This document shows positions 11,256 to 23,720 of a stretch of DNA of 64,000 nt, piece after piece. The translations under genes and the position numbers were made by a program. The notes beneath the pieces are model-generated. The model did no database searches, was not told the origin of the DNA, and saw only the letters and a program-made list of their open reading frames with translations. The stretch spans positions 3,214,377-3,278,376 of the forward strand of contig NC_072451.1 of assembly GCF_027596085.1 (NCBI RefSeq), given 5' to 3'. The stretch comes from Anoplopoma fimbria. Its lineage: Eukaryota; Chordata; Actinopteri; Perciformes; Anoplopomatidae. Each line of letters opens with the position of its first letter. Position 1 is the stretch's first letter.

Positions 11256-12449
11256 TGGAAATTCGTAGGAGAACACATGAAAAGTCAAAAATAACTGTTC
11301 GTAGACATCATGCGAACTTTTGTCCGAGAAGCTACAGTAATTTCAAACTTTTTCAAAAATTTCAAGATTCATTTTTGGGGCATTTTGACCTATTTGAAAG
11401 ACAGATAACGTATTTTGGAGGGAGAAAGAGGGAGATGTTTGATATGCAACATACCGGGGCGTTGTAGCCACTCGGCTAACAAGTCGCTCCATCACGCCTC
11501 TTCGTATAACTTTAAATACAGACAAAGATGACACATTGTTTTTCATCCCAGTTGTCTGAGGATGAGAAAACATTTTGTCTGTGCGTCAGTGAAAATGTGA
11601 TTAGAGCGGCTGCTGCCTGGAGGAGCCGATGAAATGCATTTAGAAGAAAGAGACGGAGAGTGGAGGACATGTTGGTCTGCAGATCGTCTCCTCTCTTATC
11701 CTCTTCATCTCCAAAGAACCTCAGTGACCATAAAAACACCAGACGACATCTGAAAGCAAACAGGGCTGTCCGTCATGTTCATTTCAGGGTCTAGTTTAAA
11801 TCCCACTGAGATGTATTTGACACCTTTCTGACGTTTCCCTGTTTATTTTCTTGCCTTAGTTAAGCCGATTTTTCTCTGCCTCTCTACAATAGCTGTCTGT
11901 TATCGTTTCATTACCTGTTAGTAAAAGTGCTATTCAGGTTTATTTTACGAGCGGAGCTTCAAAGTGTTTGAATCTTGCTCAAACAAGCAGATAAATTAAA
12001 AACACAGGACTCCTTTTCCTCATTAAAGGGATCAGTCACAAGAAGGTTTCCAAACACAGTGTAGTTTGGATGAATGGGGGGGGAGGAAAACACTAAACGA
12101 GATCTTTTTCCTACACAGTCTGCCATGCCTGAGGTGAAACCGTGTTCAGAGCTCTGAAGTGGAGAACTCAAATTACAGCCATTATGAGGATAATTGGGTT
12201 AATGGGCATGAAAAGAATACCAGCAATAAAATCACTCTGCTGGCTGCTGCAGAGAGCGATGTGTACGAGGAGCTACGCTGGGTGGAAATACTGACAGGGA
12301 GCTCCTCAGGAAGGATCTGACTGATTGTATATTCTCCAGAGATCAATCTTTGTGAAGATCACTCAGCTTTTTATCATCATGAATACCAGAAAAACATCAA
12401 ACCTCTGGTAACTACTGCAGAGTCATTAAATGCAAATATTTGACATTTA

Positions 12450-13000
12450 AACCCTCTGAACCCTCAAACCCCCTGGCTGGTTTTAAAATTTGGAAAAAAC
12501 GTTAAAACTACACCGTTTATCACAGCCAGAAGCACTAAAAACTGCCATCATCGTTTCCGAAGGTACTTGAACACATCATATGTAACGCTTCCGTCAGAAA
12601 AAGCAATCAAAACTAAGCTGAAAAATTTGATATTTCGTTAAAAAAATATATCTACACGTCACATTTTAAATCTCGCCCCCCCGAATATTTGGTTTACTCG
12701 AAACAGATCCTGTAAAAACATTACATTCTGCAGTCCTATATGCAACAAGAACTTGGAAACACTTGGAAACAAGTCGTATATATAGATTCCATTGTTTGCC
12801 AATTTTTGTAGACAAAGTTATCAAAGAAATTCAACTTTTTTTCTTTGTTTTTATGATTTATGGCTTTATAGCTGTGTAATACTTCACAAAATACATGTTT
12901 GAGTTATCTGTACTTATAACCATGATTGAGCTGTTTCTATATAGGTTCTATATTGTATATAACAGTGAAAAAAAAGGGCCACAGAGAGGAAAATGTGACA
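12450..13000. repeat. Possible old interspersed repeat
   Basis: It begins ccctctgaaccctcaaaccc and continues with taaaactacaccgtttatca, words I associate with a common fish element. There is no second copy in the window and the ends are not defined. Confidence 0.3.
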
Positions 13001-13624
13001 GGAGTAAAAAAACGCCCCGAAACTGGTACTATGAGAGCAGACACTAGTAGAAGCATCAGTAGTAGCCTGCAGTGCTAACAGAGGTAGTGTTACCAGCAGT
13101 GATGGATAGCGGTGGCAGTAATAAAAGCTCCATCAAAAACGAAAACGATTGCCGTCATGATCATTTTCCAGAGTTGTAAAATTGGATAAAAGCCTCTTCG
13201 TACAGCAGCTCACTCTGTTTTTAGACTTCACTTGATTTTTCAATACCATTTTCATATATGCAGCTTACTTGCTTCCATATTTATTCAGTTCATGACAAAG
13301 AAAGTCTGGAATAAAAATTCCCAAATAATCAAACAAGCAAAAATAACTAGTAGAAAAACAGAATATCACCATCCTTTAAATGATGTGTCCAACAGAACAC
13401 CACGCGTTACAAATAATGCTAAAAAGAAAAAGCCATTAAAACCATCTCCTCACCATGAACCACTCCCCATAGATCAAACCTGTGTTTACACGTTTGAGCC
13501 TTCCCTTCCTGTGTTACATCCTGGTTAAACATCCTGCTTTAACTAAATATACATCGTATTACAGAAGCAGTGAAGCTCCTGACATGCTGCTTCAGGGTGT
13601 CTTTAAAAGACGCACATGTCTATA

Positions 13625-14040
13625 ATGCATTCTAAACATACTTATATTGCTTTATAATCTGCTTAAGCACTGTATAACCATAGTTATGAGCATTCATTAA
13701 TACTCATAATGCTTTATAACAATAATTATAACACATTATGAAGCATTTTATAATGTAAAGCATCATAAAATGTCATAAAAGGTGGTTAGTTGCTGATTCA
13801 CTGATGTTGCAAAGATCATATTGTGTTATAACCCCATAGTTTCGGTACGCTATCATCTTTTTGAATGTGATTATAAGTAACTGTCATTGGTTATTGTTGC
13901 CTTGAGTGAAGTAAAAAACATTTTCAAAACGTTTTGTGTTGTTCTTGCATAGTTGTAATGATATTTTTTTACTTTACTTAAAGCTATAATCACATTATAA
14001 TGATTTCAATGCATAATAAAAAGGTTATAATGTTTCCTTT
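13625..14040. repeat. AT-rich palindromic interspersed repeat
   Basis: Multiple overlapping ttataa/ttataat words occur in both orientations (ataatgctttataac, cattttataatg, ggttataatgtt). The palindromic character and the sharp end against GC-rich DNA near 14043 suggest a MITE-like element. No target duplication was recognised. Confidence 0.45.
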
Positions 14041-14904
14041 ATCGCCGGCCCTCCCACTAATCTCCCCTTCGCCATGTGAGCGGCCTACTGACTGACTGAC
14101 CCACATTCAGCCGCGATGCAAATACATTTGAATGGCAGTTGAGGAGACGGTATTTACATGACAAATAAGGTCTCCGGACCATCCCGCCTGAGCAAATGAG
14201 CCAGATAAAAGGGGGACGGACGTTGTTATGGTGAAGTACAGTGGATCATAAATCAACATGAGTGTTATCTCTCCGACGGAGCAGAGTGTAAACACCAGCT
14301 CTCTGCTCAAGTGAACGAGACAGTTTATTGGCATTAAAGCAGAAATGTCCGTCTTCCTCCGGCAGAGTAAACAGTTTAGAATCGGACTGATCTCGTGTAT
14401 CGCTCATCTCTGTGTGCAAACGTCTTAGCGGACGCTTATGTGGTGTCCTCTAATGTTTTGGGAGATTCACTTGAGGTCTTGTTTAAAGTATTTGGGGAAA
14501 AGTCGACCGTTTTTTGCACCTTGTGGCAGCCCTCCTCTGGATGTACAGTCAATTTGGTGTCCAACTTTTTAACAGCCACCATCTGGAGAAGTCATCTGCT
14601 GGAGAGAGTCTTTGAGATGTGTAGTATTTATTTCATTCCTTCTATTTTGTTTCATTTATTAGCCCTTTTGGATATTTCTCAAATTTTAAAATGGAGCTTG
14701 TAAAATGTCCATAAAGGTCCAATAAATAAAGTGAAACACTATATATGCACATGAAAAACTAACTTGAATCTATAAGGTGTGACCTGCTACCATGAACCTT
14801 CTACCCAAGACAAACATTTTGAAAGAAGTCCAAGTTCCTTCAGTAGTCCGGAGGTCAGTGTTGCTAAGAGTTGAGAAATAAAGAGAACGCTTTGGGTTAA
14901 GCCA

Positions 14905-15060
14905 CGCCTCCCCTTAACCCCGATGAATTACAACCATTTGGACTCAATTAGATCCCCTGTCGCTCCGTTCCTGGTAACAGTTTCCACGGCAGCGCCCTGG
15001 CTGAGAGCTAATTGGCTGTGAGTTTCATCAGAAGCCCCCCTATTGGCTGACGTCCTCCGT
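14905..15060. promoter_or_regulatory. Promoter-like motif cluster (KLF/Sp, two NF-Y, CRE-like)
   Basis: In order: CCACGCCTCCCC near 14902 (KLF/Sp-like), two inverted CCAAT boxes ATTGGCTG at 15011 and 15042, exactly 31 bp apart, and TGACGTC at 15048-15054 directly after the second. NF-Y pairs about three helical turns apart next to a CRE are typical of vertebrate promoters. No transcript is visible on either side. It could be an intronic enhancer, a cryptic promoter, or chance in a GC-rich patch. Confidence 0.35.
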
Positions 15061-15446
15061 GTGTGGTGTCAGCTACTCTAGAGTCATACCACAGAGGTGA
15101 CGCAGTCAACCTGATACCCACATTTACATTGTTTGTTGGAGGTATTTAAACTGTGGTATCTATGACAGTGGACATACAGATGTACATGGTTCCAACAGTG
15201 TGATGCCGTCTGCTGGTATTTAGGACTTTAAAAAGGTCCAGTTTGGAGCATTTAGGGGGCCTTCTGGCAGGAATTGAATATTCATAAGTACGTTTTCTTA
15301 TGTGTGTATTCACCTGAAAATGAGAATCATTGTGTTACTGCTAGCTCAGAATGAGCTGTTTATATCTACATACGGAGCAGTTCTTCCTCACAGAGTCCGC
15401 TATGTTCCTACAGAACAGACAAACCAAACAATGGCTATATAGCGTT

Positions 15447-15522
15447 GGTTCCGATGGGTTCCTTGTATGTGTAATGTACTTGGCAATAAACAGCTTCTGG
15501 TTCTGGTTCTGATTCTGATTCT
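15447..15522 (+). mobile_element. Truncated LINE 3' tail
   Basis: ccttgtatgtgtaatgtact, then ggcaataaacagcttctggt, then repeats of ttctgg/ttctga. An AATAAA-like signal followed by (TTCTGA)n is the usual 3' end of fish CR1/L2/Rex1-like retrotransposons. Only about 70 bp remain, with no reverse transcriptase. Confidence 0.6.
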
Positions 15523-15524
15523 TC

Positions 15525-16018
15525 CTGAAGGGCTGAGGTTCTACCCAGAACCATTTGCTTCTGAAGATCCTTTGTTTTTTTTTTCGCCAATTCTTTTGAT
15601 AACCCTCGTAAGAACCCTTTTCATCCAAAGAACCCTTTTTGGACCAACGGTGTAAAAAGATCCCCAAAAACATAATGTAAACCAGGACTGCTGTGGATTG
15701 TGCTGCCTTATGAGGAACACTTGGTGGGTTCTAGTGGAAATCCTTGGTATATAAAGGGGTTCTTGGTAGAACCCACTGGGAGGGTTTTTGATGAAACCCT
15801 TAGAAGGTACAACATTTCTGTAACCATTACGTCATAGAAGCGTTCTCTGTAGAGCCTCTAATAGGGAGTTTTTGGGTGGCACCTTTCACACATGGTTCCA
15901 TGTCTATGTAGATACAATGCTTTATAAAAGGTTCCACCAGGAACAAAAAAGGGGTTACCTATGGGGACAAGTTGAAGAACCCTTAATGGTTCTAGTTCCC
16001 AGCTTCATTTCTAAGCGT
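15525..16018. repeat. Block of inverted ggttct/agaacc words
   Basis: Many copies of gaaccctttt, ggttcttggtagaaccc and aaggttcca occur in both orientations, making the block highly self-complementary. It probably is a foldback interspersed repeat inserted with or beside the LINE tail. Confidence 0.5.
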
Positions 16019-17454
16019 GTAGTGAGGAACTAGCACGTTTTCGTGTTTTCACTTCGGCCGCCGTAGTTCTCATACACGCTTGGAAAAGTTTCAGTTTGTT
16101 GCAATCTTCAACCTCACCGCTAGACGTCGCCAGTTTCTCCACATTCGACCTTTAAGTCATCAATAGCAAACAACATGTTTAATGGTGACCATATTCATGC
16201 CAAAGGTTGTATAAAATGAGCAACGCCTGGCGGCTCCAGACTATGAAGTCTCGTCTATTTGATTCCTTTAGAATCTAAAAGTAGAATAACAGAAGGGGAC
16301 AATTAGGCCGAATGAGAACGTATAAGTATGCAGGGACTCTCATAAGAGGAAGGATTATGCTGAGGAATGCTTTTTTTCCACCATGAAATTTCATTGTTGG
16401 ATTTGTTAAATTTAGAGTAAACTTTAAACTTTATACAACCAACAACTCACTTTGCTTTTTGACATCACATATCTTACTTTCGAGAGATAAATCCCAAATA
16501 GCAGTGTAACTGGATAAACTGACCTAAAGTGAATCTTTCGCTCTGTGACAGAGAACAATAACTGGAGCTAGAGAGACTTTGTGTTTACAGAAAGGCGTCA
16601 GTCAGTGCTGACGGTGGAACTGTAGAACAGAGGGAGGCATGCAGGGAGTCGGACCTGTCCAAAAAATAAGATCTCTCAGAGAGGGAGCCAGATAAATGTG
16701 CCGAGAGGGAAATGAAGACCAGATGGAGGAACAAGAAAAAAAACCTGGAGGATCAGAGCCAAAGCGCTCTGCAACCTGCCTGACTGACGGCAGGAAATGT
16801 AAAAGAGTGGAGTCAGAGTGGAGTGGGGGGTTGGGGGGGGAGTACATGCAGCAGTTAGTGAGTTACCGTGTCACCAGGACAAATTCCTTCATTGGTTGTA
16901 CTTGGCGATTAAAGCGATCCTGATCCACAGTTCATGTTTAATATCGCTGTTGAAGGACGGAAACCAAACATCTGCTAAAGTGTGGTTGTTCAGGAGAAGA
17001 GAGCCTCATTCTCTAAGGGATGCTCGAGTTATTTTTGAAACTATGCAGTGGTAGTTTGGAAAGGTTTCCTGGCAACCTGAAGCCTTCTCAACATATAATG
17101 AAATGTAGAAAGTTTTGATTCTCTTTGGTTGGAAAAAATAAGTAATTTTAAAATTCTGTTTTAATTTCCCAACTGGAAGACAGATTGATCATACGGATGA
17201 GAGAAAATATGCTGAGTGAGGATATAATGCCGCAGCGTAGATGATGAATTCTGTCATGTTTCATACTGTGTGCGGGTTGTTTTATTCTATAAAGAACTTG
17301 TGTATTAGACTCAAGGTAAGGAACCAAACTTAAGGACAATTCAACTTTGATGATCACACTAAAAAAACTGTAAAACCAAACGAGCAAATTTCCAACAACC
17401 ATCGATGTGGGAGCATCGTTTATAAAGCGGCCAGTAGAAACCAGTAGGCGACCT

Positions 17455-17728
17455 ACTGTTCTAAAAAGTGGAGCCAATGGGGAGTCGCCTTTAAACCTGC
17501 ATTCTCTCTCCTGTCCATCAGGGGGCGACTCCTCTGGTTGTATAGAAGTCTATGAGAAAATGACTCTACTTCTCTCTTGATTTATTCCCTCAGTAAACAT
17601 TGTAAACATGAGTTTATGGTCTCAATTGTTGGTCTTCAAAAACCAAAATGCCCAAATCCAGGCTTCAAAATGGCATTCCATAAACCAATAGGTGACCTCA
17701 CTGTCCACTTCTTATATATAGTCTATTG
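17455..17728 (+). repeat. Interspersed repeat family R1, plus-strand copy
   Basis: It contains ctgcattctctctcctgtcc, gcgactcctctggttgtata, gaagtctatgagaaaatgac and a tail ccacttcttatatatagtc. It is the inverted counterpart of 386-647. Confidence 0.7.
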
Positions 17729-19726
17729 TAGAAATAAATAATCTTCTCAGTGGCGGCCATGTTTGTTACTGTCTTAAACCTGCAATAACAGAGTTTTTGG
17801 CCACTTGGGGGCAACAGAAACCAGTTGTGAACAAAACAATGACACATATAACTTGTAAGTTGCTTATTTACACTTCCAGCAACATGATGATTCATTAGTA
17901 GTCTTTGTGTTTGTGTCACCTGATGAATTTAAGTCCAAAATCCTCTGTTTTAGCTCCATTTTTGGTCTCCACCACATCCTGAGAGAAATGTCTGTCCTTT
18001 TAGCTGCTAAATGCTCCACTGTGTTCACCAGCTATAGTTTCTTACTGTTTCTGTCTGCTGTTTGCTGCTAAGCTGGTGGTGTAAGGTGCCTATTAACAGC
18101 AAAGTACATGACCAACGTGGACTGAATACGCTGACTGCACCTAATGTAGTAATCGTACACACATCAACCTGCAGGTCCAACACACACCCTAACCATCATA
18201 GCTGTAAAACTCACAGATCTTGCAACCAAAATGTAACAATCCGAGCCAAAAACCACATGTACAGCAGATTCCAGACAAATCTGATTCTTCTGTTAGTGAG
18301 ATCACTTAACCACAGATGGGTGTATAAACTCTGACCATAATTAGGAGACCAAAAATGCTAAAAATGATGCTAAACACTTAAAAAAAAACCCCACAAAGTC
18401 TCAGTCTCAAACTAATACAGTTCTTTTTTTATTTCTAACATATTTCTAAAAAGAAAATCCATCTAAATGAAACCAAAAGGACAGTATCCACTAAATCTGG
18501 TCTCACAGGAAGTGAGATATTTGTATACATAGTCTAAAAGGAAATGACATCAGGAGAAGCGTGGAGCTCCGTTTGGCTGGAAGGCCGACTCTCCACATCT
18601 GACAGTAATCAGGACTCAGAGTTGGACGACAGCTTCGGCTAAAAGCTCTGAAAATGTAAATGCATCTTCCACACATGCACACGCTCTGCTTTTAATAAAG
18701 GAGCAAAGTGGGGTTGTGTTTCTCTCTGTGTGTATAAAGGAATGTGTGTGTGTGGTTGCATATATCTAAGATATCGACTGTGGGGAAAAGAAAGTGACAT
18801 TTAAAATGAAAGATACATTTAAAGAACTTTAAATGCCTGCAGAAAACACTGCATTATCTGGATTTCTTTTTCAAATATTGGGATATGAATTCGGGGCAAA
18901 AACCCAAGCAGAATTTTATTTTACAACGTCAAACCGTTTATGTTTATTATCTGCCTGGAAATTCACAGCTCAGCAAAAAGCTGCTTTGTTCCAAGAGTAA
19001 TTTGTCAGAAGCAAAGGATCAAAATGAAGAAATAAGCCGGTTACTCATTCGTTCCACCAATTGTTATCGTGTTTTCTACTTTCCAGGATTCTGGCGGCGT
19101 CCGTTACACCTCTCAGCTACGACTTGGGAGTCTGTGAACAGTGAAGCAGCAGCTGGCTGTTTCAGTCTGTCAGTGGGACCGCCAGCAGACACGGAGACTT
19201 ATTCAAATAAGCAGAACGAGTCACGAGACCGACTCTCTGCTCTGCTCTGTGATGAAAGTGACCCAGTTGGCGAAGTCATCGATCAGAGAGCTGGAAGGAG
19301 GAGGGACGGCGAGCCGGATCCAGCAGTTCGTTCTGGATTTCCCCAAACCCTCCGCTATCTCTGCTAATCTGAGCTCTGGCATCTTCATTCTTTGTCCAAC
19401 AAGAACTCATTTGTTCCAAAATGACTCGTGTTTTCATCTGACACTTTGGTTTCAGTTTTGTTAAGCTACTTGTTCTCCCAGCATCAGTGAGATGGCTTCA
19501 TTTTGGTCTGAATGCAGCCTTAGTGCTGTAAATTGAGACAAATTATCCATAAAAGTCATAAACCATACAATATATTCGGGTATAATATATATATATTTAT
19601 ATATACACTGTATATAAAATATGAGACACAAAATGTTCCATCGGTAGGAATAAAAAGTTCTTGATTTAGAAGACCCCCTGCTGGGAAGAGAGAGAGGAGA
19701 GGTGTTGACACGTGAATGACTTCTGT

Positions 19727-19728
<2 letters not shown>

Positions 19729-19783
<55 letters not shown>
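19729..19783 (+). repeat. (TG)n microsatellite
   Basis: 55 bp of uninterrupted GT. Confidence 0.97.
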
Positions 19784-19784
<1 letters not shown>

Positions 19785-19945
19785 AGATGAGGGGGAGTTG
19801 AGAGTAAAATATTGATGGGGGGGGCAGACAAAGAAAAAAGAGAACAGCATGTGATAGAAAAATGGGAGAATGTGTATGTCAGTGTGTTTGTATGAGAGAG
19901 GGACAGTATCAGGGTTTAGAGCAAGTCAGAGATTCCTGAGAAAGA

Positions 19946-19948
<3 letters not shown>

Positions 19949-20040
<92 letters not shown>
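19949..20040 (+). repeat. (TG)n microsatellite, 92 bp
   Basis: Uninterrupted TG tract 165 bp after the previous one. The length suggests high polymorphism and Z-DNA potential. Confidence 0.97.
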
Positions 20041-20041
<1 letters not shown>

Positions 20042-21940
20042 CAGTGTCTAGCTGATTGTAACCAGCTGTGCAGTCCACTGGTGGCCTCTCTCGTCTCCTC
20101 TGCAGATTCCAGTGGAGCGCTAATGCTAAAGAAAAGTAAAGCTAGTTAGCTTCACAGTTTAGCAAAAAGTTAAATACCTGCAGGAACCGGCTTAACTAAA
20201 CTCTGTTTTCAGTCTGGACATACTAAAGATTTATACCAAACTTTGTTAAACACAAAGGCATGTATTGACAGACTTGTTTAAATGTTAAAATGTAACGTTT
20301 AAGACATAAAAAAAAAATGAAATTCTACCTCATTTTCACTTATTGTGCTTTTCTTTTTCATTCTGTGATTGCCAACACTTTTGTAACTCGTGCAGCTTGG
20401 ATTAGACCATCATAGAAACTAAATTGCAATATTTTGCAGTCCGTCAAATACTAAAATATATGACCGTCTGTCTGCAGGATTTTTTTCCTAGGAACAAAGT
20501 TGCTCCAATGTAAAAACGGTCATAAAAATATCAATGTCATTCAAATGTTTTAAGTCAAAGCCATGGGATATAAAAAGGTTTAATATATATCAATAAATAT
20601 AAATACATGATATGATGAACAGAAACATACTTAACCAATTTGTGTAATCAGTTAGCTTGACCCGTTCCAAATATTGTTTTTAGCTGAAATGACCCGTCTC
20701 ATGAGAATAAATATAACATAAACAATAGTTTCCAACCGACTTCGGCCACGGCTTCAATGCTTGATTAAACTTTCTCACGTTTAATTCTTCTCCAAAGCAC
20801 TTAACAGTACGTTTAACAGTATAATTAGCTAGTATCTTCAATCACAAATATTTGAAGTAAGTACTCAAAACTTGAGTTGCCCAGAGATTATTAAATCTTC
20901 TAAAGACACAAACATAAAAGCTGCAAAGAGAGAAAGAACTGATGTGTTGGTTGAACTCATTAATTCCCTCAGAAGTCAGCAGGGGTGCTTTCAGGAATTT
21001 CGGGGGCCCCCTGACAGGTTATGACATGGGGCCCCTCCACTCCGATGCATTTGATTTCATGCACCAGTCCGTCTCCTCACCTTTTTCTGCCCTTTTTTAC
21101 CCCCCGGGGACTTTTCTGGGAACTCAGGAGCTCAGGAACTTTACCTGCCTTTTCGCCCACAAAGTTCTTGACAGTGAAATATTAACTCTCCATATTACCG
21201 CCCACCCAAAGAGATGATACACACACTGAGGCGTAATGATCTGCAGCCTTTTCATAGAAATGTCTCTTTTATGAATCCACGACCAAACTGTTCTGACAAA
21301 GACATTTGGATACGACAATGTGTTGATAAAAATAAATCACTTTTCTGGAGTCATTCGAAAGCTAAAATAAACGTTTTTTTCTGGAAGATCTCAGCCGTCA
21401 ACACTCGTGTCCAGAAGTAAGAATAGATGTCTGGCAGGGACGTAGTGGCGGAGCTTTCCATTTTTCATCAAGGACAGCGGAGAATGTAGAGTGAGCAGAA
21501 AATTGACAAACTCCAGACACAAAGCATCCGATGGTCCACGAGCAGTAAATTACTGGATGTGGCATTCAGTGTTTGATTTATAAGTTGACTCTAGTTTGGA
21601 CCCAGTTATTAAAGTATCAGTAGAGTTAAAAGTAGAGTCAATAACAGAAGTTGTGGTGTTCGTATAAAAGGTCAGTTGAATGAGAAGCAGCAAAATTGTT
21701 GCTTTAATTCTGCTCCCTCCGTATGAACATGGACGGAACAGTGTAATGTAATAAAGAACTGCAAAAGGGATGAAGTGTCTGTCAGTCCTGCCTGCAGCAG
21801 ACGAGTCTATGCAATGAAGGTAGAGTCAATACATTCAAAGAGTAAGAGTACAGGAGGCAGTCTGGGTAATATTTCTAACATGTGCAAAGACTTACATTGG
21901 GTTTTTCCATTTCTGATAATGTAAACCTACTCTTGTGTTA

Positions 21941-22375
21941 CCTTTTTCAGTAGTAACAAGTTACTTTTCTTGGTTGTAACACTGTAAAGTAACAAGTATA
22001 TTTTTCACATTAGAAATTCTGGAACGTAACGCTGTAACAAGTTTATTTATGTCAGTAACGCTGTTACGCAACAAGTTACTTTTCTCAGTAGTAATGCTTT
22101 TACGGAACAAGTATCTTTTTCTCAGTAGAAATGCTGTAACGTAACATGTTACCTTTCTCAGTGGTAACACTGTAACTTAATGAGTATCTGTTTCTCAGTA
22201 GAAATGCTGTAACGTAACATGTTACCTTTCTCAATAGCAACGCTGTAACAAGTCACTTTTCTTATTAGTAACGGTCTAACGAGTTACTTTTCTCAGTAAC
22301 GCTGTAACGTTACAACTTCTTCCTTTATGGCAGTAACGTTGTCGTGTAACACGTTGCTTTTTAAAGTAACATTAC
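21941..22375 (+). repeat. Minisatellite of taac-rich units (about 45 bp)
   Basis: About ten diverged units of the form aacaagttacttttctcagt followed by agtaacgctgtaacg. Units vary from about 35 to 50 bp and accumulate substitutions, so the array is old. Confidence 0.8.
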
Positions 22376-23442
22376 CCATTTACTGATCATGAGCCATAGG
22401 TAGCTCATGAGCTTACCTGAGACCCTCTGAGCCACCGTTTTAAATATCATTTGAACCTGTTGTTGGCTCTATGGCTCAAAGCTCTTCCCCTCAGGTTTAC
22501 CACGGCCCAATTCATCAAAACTCCTTCCTCTAATTTTCTCCCTCTGCAGCTTCTGGACCCGAGAGAGAGAGAAAAAAAAACCAGCCCAGTCAGAGTGGAG
22601 AACGGGCGTCTGTGATGAATTGATTGGATAATTTCGACCATACGGGAGCATTCAAATGTGATTAAAGTAACGAGATGGTATTTGTCAAAGGTTACTGCGG
22701 AGACTGCGTTCAGGAAAACACAAGGCTGCCTTTGTCGTCGGCTTGTTTATCTGGAGAAAGTGCTGGGTCAGGTTTGTTTACCAGTCCATAAACACAGAAC
22801 CAGACAGTAATGGTTGAGAGCTGATTGTCCTACATGTTCCTTTGTTTCTTAGGCCATACTGTAGACCTGCATAGGTTCCTTTACTCTGACCGGGCCCAGC
22901 AGGAACAGAGCTGCTTTGTTTGCTCATTAGCTCGCTGTGTAAAGCAGGACAGCGTGGAATACATTACTCTACATTCAATTACTTTGTCAGCAAAGACTCT
23001 ACTACAACTATTCAACTATTACTGCTGCTCAGACTTTTATTTTCCCATCGATGCCCCAACAAAGAAAACCCAAACCTAGGAAAGGCTTGTTTGTGCTGAA
23101 TCTAACCAGACCTTAACCAAAGGATTGTCACATAATAAAACTCATACAAACAAATGAAGTCTGGCTTCAGATGAGAAGACATGGATATGGACAAATAACA
23201 TATTTTGTTGTTTCGTTTGGAGGATTTGTAGTTCCATTTTGCCGCTGCAAAATGCAATGCAAATGTCTGCTTTAACTATCAACATATTTAACATACAAGG
23301 ACTACAGGCTTGGGTACCTGGACCATGAGAATAAACTACATCAAAAAGTATTTTTTCTCAAAACAACATAAGTTATAGAATAAATGTAATTTGGAAAAAC
23401 TGATTATAGTAGTCACCTTGTTTTGTACACTGTTGTTTTGAA

Positions 23443-23720
23443 GTGTTGAGTTCGGCATTTTGGACGTCGCCATCTTGTTTATTTGCAACCAGAAGTGACA
23501 CAAGAGGGTGGAGCTAAGTGCAACCAAACGCTGAATAAGACTTTTTTTCAGCAACCCAAATGTTACAATCAACTTTCATGAACTGAAAACCAACAGAAAA
23601 AGGGTTTAAGCTGTAAGAAAAAACACACAACCAGACAACGCCGTGGTGTCGCCCCCTGATGGAGGTTTAAGGCACTTCAGCATTGGCTTCACTTTTCTGA
23701 ACCGGATGTCGCCACCTGTT
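23443..23720. repeat. Fragments of repeat family R1
   Basis: The left piece (cattttggacgtcgccatct, aaccagaagtgac) matches the 386-647 orientation. The right piece (gtcgccccctgatggaggtt, ggcttcacttttctgaaccg) reads in the opposite sense. This suggests two fragments or a rearranged copy. Confidence 0.5.

Larger units (their letters stand above)
15228..16155. mobile_element. TTAA element split by later insertions
   Basis: The left part (15232 to about 15440) and right part (about 16020-16151) are the two ends of the same family as 4312-4712. They start aaaggtccagtttggagcat after TTAA (15228-15231) and end cgacct before TTAA (16152-16155). The middle 580 bp does not belong to the element. It consists of a LINE-type tail and a block rich in gaaccctttt/ggttct words. 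Confidence 0.7.

Noticed and set aside
18885..19464. Open frames of 160 and 107 codons on the plus strand
   Set aside because: The two frames overlap in different phases, neither contains a motif I know, and there are no convincing splice sites or start context.
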